A stretch of 35,055 bases of DNA from an uncultured Collinsella sp. (lineage in GTDB: Bacteria; Actinomycetota; Coriobacteriia; Coriobacteriales; Coriobacteriaceae). This document shows, piece after piece, positions 1 to 5,746 of the stretch. Position 1 is the stretch's first letter. Every line of letters begins with the position of its first letter. Under the pieces are notes generated by a model, which had not been told where the DNA came from, searched no databases, and saw only the letters and a program-made list of their open reading frames with translations. The position numbers and the translations under genes are program-made. The stretch lies in the NCBI GenBank assembly GCA_900543505.1, contig UQSB01000020.1, positions 1 through 35,055 on the forward strand, given 5' to 3'.

Positions 1-1
1 C

Positions 2-1522
2 GTCGCCGACCCCACCGTATCGGACGGGGCGCACGGGCAGGGCGGACGCATCGAGAACGGCCTGTTCCCCGCATCGCACACCGCCGAGGAGCTCGCACGA
101 ATCCAAGAGCTAAGCCAGCGTAACGCCGGCGGTCCCGACAGCAGCCAGGCCACACGCCGTCGCCGCGAGCGCGATCGCCAGCCCGGCCCCATCCACCGCA
201 TGGTCAATGCCTGGTGGAACCGCCTGCTCGGAGCCGTCTACGGCGGCGGCTTCTCCACGCAAGAAGCCGAGTACGAAGATCACGCCACCCGTCGCGACTA
301 CCTTTGGAATACCCTGGGCACCGCCGTATGGGGCATGGCGTTTCCGTTGCTCACCATCGTGTCCACACAGCTCGTGGGCGCCGAGGAGGCTGGCAAATTC
401 TCCATCGCCTTTGTCACCGGCACGCTCATCATGATCGCGTGCAACTACGGCGTGCGCAATTTCCAGGTCTCGGACATCGACGAAAAGACGTCCTTTGCCT
501 CTTACCAGCTCAACCGCTGGATCTGCGGAGCGCTCGCGCTGGCATGCGGCCTGGTATACAGCAGCGCCCGCGGCTACGATGCGCAGATGGCCACAATCGG
601 CCTGGGCGTCTACCTGTATAAGGTGATCGACGGCATTGCCGACGTGTACGAGGGCCGCCTGCAGCAGGCCGACAAACTCTACCTGGCCGGCATGAGCCAA
701 ACGCTGCGTTCCGCCGGCGTCATCGCAGTCTTTAGCGTGGCGCTGTTCCTCACGCGCAGCATGCCCATCGCGGCTATGGCCATGGGTGTTACCGCGATTG
801 CCTCGCTCGTGCTGGTCACCGCCCCGCTCGCCCTGCTCGAAACCGAAAAATCGCGCCGCGTGAGCCTGCGCGAGGCTGGCCACCTGTTTGTCCAGTGCGC
901 CCCGCTCTTTGGTGCGCTGTTCCTGTTCAACCTCATCGAGAGCATGCCCAAGTTCGTGATGGAAGGCACGCTGGCCTACAAATATCAGCTGTACTTTAAT
1001 GCACTGTTCTTTCCGGCGCAGGCTATTTTGCTGAGCATCGGATTTATCTATAAACCGCAGCTTTTGCGTCTGTCGAGCATTTGGGCGAATCCGCGCAAGC
1101 GTCGCCGCTTTGACCTGATTATTGTTGCCGTTATGGCACTGATCGTGGTCATTACCGGAGCGTGCGCCGCATTTATGGCAGGCCCCGGCATTCCCCTCAT
1201 GAGCTTTATGTACGGCCTCAACTTTGAGCGCTACCGCACATTGGCACTGCTAATGGTTGTCGCCGGCGGAGTCACCGCGGCAATCGACTTTATCTACGCC
1301 ATCATCACGGTGTTGCGCCACGCCGGAGACGTCACCAAGATCTACCTGATCTGCTTCGCCGTAAGCGTGGTGCTGCCGGTGATCCTGATTAAGCTGCTGG
1401 GTCTGATGGGCGCCGTGGTGAGCTACCTGGCGGTCATGGCCCTACTGCTGGTGTTGCTGATAATCGAGTACGCCCACATCCGCCAACGCATCGAACGCGA
1501 CCGTAACCCATACGGCGCCTAA
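2..1522 (+). CDS. Polytopic flippase-like membrane protein (5' end outside window)
   Basis: The reading frame is open from base 2 to the TAA at 1520-1522. The first ATG (200) has no ribosome binding site and is preceded by an in-frame, polar, Arg-rich stretch, so the true start is probably upstream of the window. The protein begins with a charged cytoplasmic segment. It continues with about 10-12 hydrophobic segments, including two strongly hydrophobic ones near the C-terminus, and ends in a short basic tail. The layout resembles the MATE/Wzx-like polysaccharide flippase superfamily (lipopolysaccharide biosynthesis protein), which moves lipid-linked sugars across the membrane. No catalytic motif can be checked in this fold, and no glycosyltransferase neighbour is visible, so the substrate is unknown. 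A different multi-pass exporter remains possible. Confidence 0.75.
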   Translation, partial: VADPTVSDGAHGQGGRIENGLFPASHTAEELARIQELSQRNAGGPDSSQATRRRRERDRQPGPIHRMVNAWWNRLLGAVYGGGFSTQEAEYEDHATRRDYLWNTLGTAVWGMAFPLLTIVSTQLVGAEEAGKFSIAFVTGTLIMIACNYGVRNFQVSDIDEKTSFASYQLNRWICGALALACGLVYSSARGYDAQMATIGLGVYLYKVIDGIADVYEGRLQQADKLYLAGMSQTLRSAGVIAVFSVALFLTRSMPIAAMAMGVTAIASLVLVTAPLALLETEKSRRVSLREAGHLFVQCAPLFGALFLFNLIESMPKFVMEGTLAYKYQLYFNALFFPAQAILLSIGFIYKPQLLRLSSIWANPRKRRRFDLIIVAVMALIVVITGACAAFMAGPGIPLMSFMYGLNFERYRTLALLMVVAGGVTAAIDFIYAIITVLRHAGDVTKIYLICFAVSVVLPVILIKLLGLMGAVVSYLAVMALLLVLLIIEYAHIRQRIERDRNPYGA

Positions 1523-1603
1523 TTAGCTGCCCCCGGTCACCGGAATTAACGATGGAATCACCCCGGCTGGGGTCTCGTTGCGGACGATTTGCGACACGCA
1601 AAA

Positions 1604-1726
1604 CTAAGTGAGTAGACTTTTGCCGAATCCCTGACCACTCCGGCAAAATACAAGTCAGTTACCTGCGGTTTTGTTGAGGCAAATTTGCCGGCTGCTCGGC
1701 ATTTCCAAAAAAGCCTACTCACTTAG
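1604..1726. repeat. Long imperfect inverted repeat / structured intergenic element
   Basis: The 18-base arm at 1604-1621 (CTAAGTGAGTAGACTTTT) matches the reverse complement of 1709-1726 at 17 of 18 positions. The pairing continues inward with TGCCGA (1621-1626) against TCGGCA (1696-1701). The loop of about 70 bases has no ORF. It could be a small miniature-transposon-like element, a REP-like repeat or a structured RNA; the sequence alone does not decide. Confidence 0.6.
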
Positions 1727-1748
1727 CCAGCGGGCAGCCAAAAAAGAG

Positions 1749-1786
1749 CCGTCGCGACGTCGTTTGACTCCGTTGCGACGGTTTTT
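1749..1786. terminator. Hairpin terminator, probably bidirectional
   Basis: An 11-base stem (CCGTCGCGACG against CGTTGCGACGG, one mismatch) is followed by TTTTT on the plus strand and preceded by a run of A, which gives a U-tract on the minus strand as well. It lies between two convergent genes and suits termination of the flippase transcript, the phosphoesterase transcript, or both. Confidence 0.6.
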
Positions 1787-1880
1787 CGAGCATTTTCGCG
1801 CTGCCGAGGACGCAGACGCTCCTCATTTCTAGCGCTTACCGAGCAAGAAGGCGCTACTCTCCGAAAGTAGCCAAAAAGCC

Positions 1881-1900
1881 CCGTCCCAAATTAGCTACCC
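1881..1900 (-). repeat. 20-base 3' element, copy 1 (3' of phosphoesterase)
   Basis: On the minus strand this reads GGGTAGCTAATTTGGGACGG and is followed by GGCTTTTTGGC. It begins 10 bases after the phosphoesterase stop codon. An exact second copy occurs 3' of the antiporter gene at 4684-4703, again in the sense direction of the preceding gene. The function is unknown; the GC-rich end followed by a T run could assist termination. Confidence 0.65.
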
Positions 1901-1910
1901 TTTGCACCGA

Positions 1911-2750
1911 TTATTCGCCTGGTTTGATGTTCGCGTAGAACTCGGCCCCGTCGTCTAGACGCAGGATACCTACGCGGCCAAACTCCGACCCGGTGGCGGC
2001 GGCGCAGTCGATGTCGATGTGATCGGGCACGCCGGCGGTGTCCTCGCCGCCCAGGCGCACGATCTGCCCGCGGCCCGACTCCTCATCGAGCCCCGCCAGA
2101 CCGCCCACCTCGCAATAACGCCCAAGCGACACCGTGGGCGTGTGGCCGCTCACCACAACCGGACCCTTGCCCTCGGCAGAAAGCAGCCCCGTCGGCGCAT
2201 CCCAATAGCCATGGCGAATCCACAGCAGGTCATCGGACGACTGTACCGCAAGCATCTGCTTCAGCAGTTCGCGATCGGCGCCAACCGCTCCGGCGCCATC
2301 GGCACAATCAACCCCATGCTCAAGCAAAAACGCCCGTGCCGCCTCGGTCTGGATGCCGGCATGCACCAGCAGGTACGGGCGCTCGTCAGTCTCGGCCACC
2401 GCGTAGAGCGGCAGCGTCGCCATCCAACGCACGAGCTCCTCGTACGCCTCGAATTCCATATCGTTGAGCTGCTGACGGGTAGTCCAACCGCCGTTGATAT
2501 CCCAGGTCTCGGCATCGAGCGGATCCTGGCCAATGATGGCGTCGAGCATGATCTGCTCGTGATTACCCTTGAGCACGCGCGCGTTGGGCAGCGAGCGCAC
2601 GAGCTTAATAACGCCGACCGGATCGGGCCCGCGATCGATCATGTCTCCCAGCACGTACAGCGTATCGTCGGACGCCAGCGAAATCTTGGACAGGGCCTCG
2701 TCAAGCGCACGCATATGCCCGTGAGCATCGGATGTCACATAGATCGCCAT
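1911..2750 (-). CDS. PPP-type metallophosphoesterase
   Basis: The 279-residue protein belongs to the calcineurin-like / PPP phosphatase superfamily, which hydrolyses phosphoesters with a two-metal centre. The metal-binding motifs are in order and intact: SDAHGH (about 7-12), GDMIDRG (35-41) and GNHE (62-65), with later His residues in VHAG and SGHTP. These are the signatures of bacterial serine/threonine protein phosphatases and related symmetrical diadenosine tetraphosphatases; the substrate cannot be told apart from sequence alone. The ATG is preceded by GAGAGG at good spacing. The gene is transcribed alone, converging on the flippase gene and divergent from the antiporter gene. Confidence 0.88.
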   Translation of the reverse strand: MAIYVTSDAHGHMRALDEALSKISLASDDTLYVLGDMIDRGPDPVGVIKLVRSLPNARVLKGNHEQIMLDAIIGQDPLDAETWDINGGWTTRQQLNDMEFEAYEELVRWMATLPLYAVAETDERPYLLVHAGIQTEAARAFLLEHGVDCADGAGAVGADRELLKQMLAVQSSDDLLWIRHGYWDAPTGLLSAEGKGPVVVSGHTPTVSLGRYCEVGGLAGLDEESGRGQIVRLGGEDTAGVPDHIDIDCAAATGSEFGRVGILRLDDGAEFYANIKPGE

Positions 2751-2800
2751 GGAACGCCTCTCTTTACATTGCGGCCGAAGCCCGGAGCCGCAACTAAAAC

Positions 2801-2817
2801 TTCAAGTTGAACTTAAA
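2801..2817. promoter_or_regulatory. Dyad in divergent intergenic region (MerR-operator-like)
   Basis: AAGTT-G-AACTT at 2804-2814 is a perfect dyad, extended with one break to 2801-2817. It resembles MerR-family operators in form. No MerR gene lies nearby. It sits about 50 bases upstream of the phosphoesterase start, within a 324-base divergent spacer (2751-3074) that holds no gene I can support. Confidence 0.3.
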
Positions 2818-3074
2818 CGTTACCCATTGTACTCCGTTGCAATAAAGCTGGAAAGGGTTGCATGCGTCAACGGTCACCAGCGCACGCCTGTCAATCCGCA
2901 CCGCTCACGCCACGCCGTCTAGCCCAGCGCCCCGACCAGCGTCGCACACACCGCAGCCTCGTGTCGAAAATGCGCATGCCAGCAATCTAAGCCCATAAAC
3001 CCACCATCTTTGGGTACAAATAACCGCAGACAACTGACCGTGCCACGCCAACCACCCAGGAGCGGACACTATCC

Positions 3075-4676
3075 ATGAACCAGATCCTTCTCTTTATCGG
3101 CCTCGTCATTATTCTGTGCCTGACCATCAAACCTGTCGGAAAAAAGCTCCCCTTCCCCACCCTGCTCATCTTTATCGTGCTCGGCATGCTGCTGGGCGTC
3201 AACGGCCCGGCGCGCATCGACTTTAGCGACTACGCGCTCACCGAAACCGTCTGCAGCACAGCGCTGCTGTTCATCATGTTCTACGGCGGCTTTAACACCA
3301 ACATCGACCGTGCCAAACCCGTCGCCGTGCCCGCGGTGCTACTGAGCACGCTCGGCGTCGTCATCACCGCCGGCGTCACCGGTGCGTTCGCGCATTTTGT
3401 ACTGGGCTTCGACTGGATCGGCGGCCTGCTGCTGGGATCAGTCGTGGCATCCACCGACGCGGCCAGCGTCTTTAGCGTGCTGCGCGAGCACAACCTGTCG
3501 CTAAAGGGCGGCACCGACTCGCTGCTCGAGGTCGAATCGGGCTCCAACGATCCCGTCGCCTACATGCTCACCGCGGTACTCGCCACCCTCGCAGCTGGCG
3601 GCGACATCAACATTCCCATACTGCTGGCCAAGCAAATCATCCTGGGTGTGGGCCTGGGCCTTGTCATCGGCTGGACATCCAGCCGCCTGATTGAGCGCGC
3701 GCACGCAACGGCTGAGGGTGCGCAGACCATCTTCTTGTTCGCCGTGGCAATCGTCGCCTACGCGCTGCCGAGCTATCTGGGCGGCAACGGCTTTTTGGCC
3801 GTGTACCTTGCCGGCATCGTGCTAGGCGCGAGCGACATCACCGGCAAGGTCGAGATGGCGCACTTCTTTGACACCCTCACCGAAATGGCCGAGATGACCA
3901 TCTTCTTTTTGCTGGGCCTGCTCGTCACGCCCGCGCGCCTGCCGCAAATGCTACTACCGGGCCTGGCGCTCATGGCGTTTATGCTCTTTGTGAGCCGCCC
4001 CATCGCCGTCGGCCTGCTGCTAGCGCCCTTTAAGACGAACCCCCGCCAGGTCGCGCTCGTAAGCTGGGCGGGCCTGCGCGGCGCGGCTTCGGTCGTGTTT
4101 AGCCTCTTTGCCGTGGTGGCCGGTGTCCCCGGCGGTCACGACCTGTTTGACCTGGTGTTTGTGATTGCTGTGTCGAGCATTGTGGTGCAGGGCTCGCTGC
4201 TGCCGGCGGTGGCGAAGAAACTCGATATGATCGATGCAGAAGGCGACGTGCGCCGCACGTTTAACGACTACCGCGACGAGGACGGTATGTCATTCGTCAA
4301 GCTCAAGGTGGGCGCGGGCCATCCGTTTGCCGGGCGCTCGCTTGCCGATATTGGCAGCGTCACGGACATGCTGGTGGTCCTGGTGCTGCGCGACGGTGCG
4401 CACCCGGTGCTGCCCAACGGCGATACCGTCATCGAGGAAGGCGACCTTCTGGTTATGGCCGCGCCGACGTTTGAGGAACGTGCCGAGGTTACGCTGCGCG
4501 AGGTCACCGTGACTCCCCACGGTCGCTTAGCTGGACAGCGCCTGCGCGACGTGCCGCAAGGCAAGCACCCGTTTATCGTCGTGATGCTCAAGCGCGATGG
4601 TCAAACGATCATCCCCGACGGCAACACCCTCATATACGCCGGCGACGAAGCCGTCATCGCCACGCTGGCGTCGTAG
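3075..4676 (+). CDS. K+(Na+)/H+ antiporter, CPA1/NhaP2-like, with TrkA_C domains
   Basis: The 533-residue protein has an N-terminal half of about 12 hydrophobic segments (residues about 1-390). These carry the CPA1 features: GSVVASTDAASVFSVL, with the conserved TDAA-type turn, and LEVESGSNDPVAYML, with the essential SNDP motif in the transport core. The C-terminal part (about 410-533) contains two soluble regulatory segments of the TrkA_C/RCK_C kind, typical of the NhaP2/CvrA branch that exports K+ or Na+ in exchange for protons. The ATG at 3075 has AGGAG upstream with long spacing (12 bases). The gene is monocistronic. Ion preference cannot be read from the sequence. Confidence 0.9.
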   Translation: MNQILLFIGLVIILCLTIKPVGKKLPFPTLLIFIVLGMLLGVNGPARIDFSDYALTETVCSTALLFIMFYGGFNTNIDRAKPVAVPAVLLSTLGVVITAGVTGAFAHFVLGFDWIGGLLLGSVVASTDAASVFSVLREHNLSLKGGTDSLLEVESGSNDPVAYMLTAVLATLAAGGDINIPILLAKQIILGVGLGLVIGWTSSRLIERAHATAEGAQTIFLFAVAIVAYALPSYLGGNGFLAVYLAGIVLGASDITGKVEMAHFFDTLTEMAEMTIFFLLGLLVTPARLPQMLLPGLALMAFMLFVSRPIAVGLLLAPFKTNPRQVALVSWAGLRGAASVVFSLFAVVAGVPGGHDLFDLVFVIAVSSIVVQGSLLPAVAKKLDMIDAEGDVRRTFNDYRDEDGMSFVKLKVGAGHPFAGRSLADIGSVTDMLVVLVLRDGAHPVLPNGDTVIEEGDLLVMAAPTFEERAEVTLREVTVTPHGRLAGQRLRDVPQGKHPFIVVMLKRDGQTIIPDGNTLIYAGDEAVIATLAS

Positions 4677-4683
4677 CGGGCGG

Positions 4684-4703
4684 GGGTAGCTAATTTGGGA
4701 CGG
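4684..4703 (+). repeat. 20-base 3' element, copy 2 (3' of antiporter), at island edge
   Basis: GGGTAGCTAATTTGGGACGG starts 7 bases after the antiporter stop and is identical to the minus-strand copy at 1881-1900. The GGCTTTTT continuation seen at copy 1 is missing here: from 4704 the sequence changes to A+T-richer island DNA. The stop codon of the DUF3800 gene (4690-4692) lies inside the element, so this looks like the left junction of the island. Confidence 0.65.
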
Positions 4704-5367
4704 CCTTCTTTCTAACTTCTTTTAGTAAGCCTTTTTTAAACGCAGTACTACCACCAAAAAACTTCTGGTCAGTATTAGTCTGCTTATTTGCCTGATATTT
4801 CAGACTCGTGAACTCAATGGTACAGACATAGTCCGCGGCCTGAGCCAAATAGTAATCCGATGAAGTTGTCGGCTTATAGATAACTGCATTTTTAGCCAAA
4901 GCGTAATCGATTGCCTTGTGAAGCGCACTCGAAACCGAAACCTGTCCTCCGTCGTAGTAAATCTTTACAGCATCAAACTGCTGAAACCAACTCAAATTGT
5001 CGAATATGAAATCGATGATCTCACGCCGCATCGCATCAGCAATCTGTTTAAGAGTTCGGTACCGATGCGTCTTGAATACAAACACCCTGTACGAGATGGG
5101 CAAATGTCGAAACATAACTCGAAATAGTGAGAACAGCCTTTTTCTCTCACTGATGCCCAAGTCCTTGAACTGATCTTTTCCATTCATGAGAGGAGAAGCA
5201 TGGAACGGAAGAAGCGGCAATCCGCTTTCGGCTACCGCCCTTTCATATTTCTCTATTCCCTCAGCGATGGGAGTATCTTGTTCATGAAAAACAAAGGCCA
5301 CAAGATAGTATCTTTCACGAAGATCATCGCTTCCAGATTCATCAATAAAGATACTCAGCTCTCGCAT
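4690..5367 (-). CDS. DUF3800-domain protein under an SOS-type promoter
   Basis: The protein of about 225 residues begins with the DUF3800 signature IFIDESG near its N-terminus. It has a central Asp-bearing strand (VKIYYDGG) and ends with DYYLAQAADYVC, matching the family's C-terminal Gln/Asp motif. DUF3800 proteins are predicted to have an RNase H-like fold and are common in mobile and defence islands; their biochemistry is poorly known. I choose ATG 5367 because AAGGA lies six bases upstream; the in-frame TTG at 5373 abuts that site. The gene has its own promoter, separate from the BREX operon, with a LexA box and a hairpin terminator in the leader. Base composition is clearly more A+T-rich than the flanking housekeeping genes. 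Confidence 0.8.
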   Translation of the reverse strand: MRELSIFIDESGSDDLRERYYLVAFVFHEQDTPIAEGIEKYERAVAESGLPLLPFHASPLMNGKDQFKDLGISERKRLFSLFRVMFRHLPISYRVFVFKTHRYRTLKQIADAMRREIIDFIFDNLSWFQQFDAVKIYYDGGQVSVSSALHKAIDYALAKNAVIYKPTTSSDYYLAQAADYVCTIEFTSLKYQANKQTNTDQKFFGGSTAFKKGLLKEVRKKAVPN

Positions 5368-5381
5368 GGGCAATCCTTAAT

Positions 5382-5407
5382 AAAAAGCCGGGGAAAACGT
5401 CCCCGGC
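5382..5407 (-). terminator. Intrinsic terminator in the DUF3800 leader
   Basis: The minus strand has a perfect 8-base stem, GCCGGGGA/TCCCCGGC (5387-5407, loop of 5), followed by TTTTT (5382-5386). It sits only about 15 bases before the DUF3800 ATG and downstream of that gene's promoter. It either ends the upstream BREX transcript or gates DUF3800 expression. Confidence 0.75.
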
Positions 5408-5471
5408 ACTTGGAAGCCCTCTCTTAAGAGATGACCACCTAATTTATACCATGAAGTTGGACGTATGTTCA
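5382..5471 (-). ncRNA. Candidate short leader RNA (about 90 nt)
   Basis: The interval between the predicted start point of the SOS-type promoter and the terminator would make an RNA of about 90 bases. It contains a 12-base palindrome (TCTCTTAAGAGA, 5420-5431) and the terminator hairpin. It could be an attenuated leader for DUF3800 or a stand-alone small RNA. No known RNA family is recognised. Confidence 0.35.
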
Positions 5472-5477
5472 AGCATG

Positions 5478-5506
5478 AGTATAGAATACAAACATATGTT
5501 CGTCAA
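5478..5506 (-). promoter_or_regulatory. Sigma70-type promoter for DUF3800
   Basis: The minus strand shows TTGACG (5501-5506), a 17-base spacer and TATACT (5478-5483), close to consensus with ideal spacing. The LexA-type box overlaps the -35 element and the spacer, the expected position for repression. Confidence 0.7.
5489..5502 (-). promoter_or_regulatory. LexA/DinR SOS box
   Basis: The minus-strand sequence CGAACATATGTTTG fits the Gram-positive LexA consensus CGAACRNRYGTTYG at every position. A weaker relative, GAACATACGTCC, lies downstream at 5459-5470 and could be a second contact site. Confidence 0.7.
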
Positions 5507-5521
5507 TAACAAAGATGGCCA

Positions 5522-5719
5522 TCATTCAGCGTCATCGTCGACGGCAAAGTCGCGGAGGTCGAGGCCTGCGCGTTCGGCTCGGGCCAGGAGCTCTTGAGGT
5601 GACTCGTCCTCGATATCCATCGCGTCGAGCATGGCGGCCGGAAAGCCCACGCCCGCCGCACTCCCCGCGCGGTCGAGCAGGCTCTCGCGCAGCTGACCGA
5701 CATCAACTTCGATCTTCAT
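5522..5719 (-). CDS. Small acidic protein downstream of pglZ
   Basis: The 65-codon ORF starts 27 bases after the pglZ stop and has a strong ribosome binding site (GGGAGG, seven bases before the ATG), so it is probably translated as the last gene of the BREX operon. The product is acidic, ending in DDDAE, with a predicted mostly helical, Ala/Leu-rich body and no membrane segment, Cys cluster or recognised motif. I do not recognise the family. Its position suggests a BREX accessory or a small inhibitor or antitoxin-like partner, but nothing in the sequence proves this. An unrelated small gene trapped between operon and island edge is also possible. Confidence 0.6.
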   Translation of the reverse strand: MKIEVDVGQLRESLLDRAGSAAGVGFPAAMLDAMDIEDESPQELLARAERAGLDLRDFAVDDDAE

Positions 5720-5746
5720 GATGCAGCCTCCCTATTCAGCCCCCAC

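Noticed and set aside
5387..5471. T-box or other known riboswitch in the DUF3800 leader
   Set aside because: A GGTGG stretch is present, but the conserved T-box sequence and stem organisation are absent, and DUF3800 is not an amino-acid gene.
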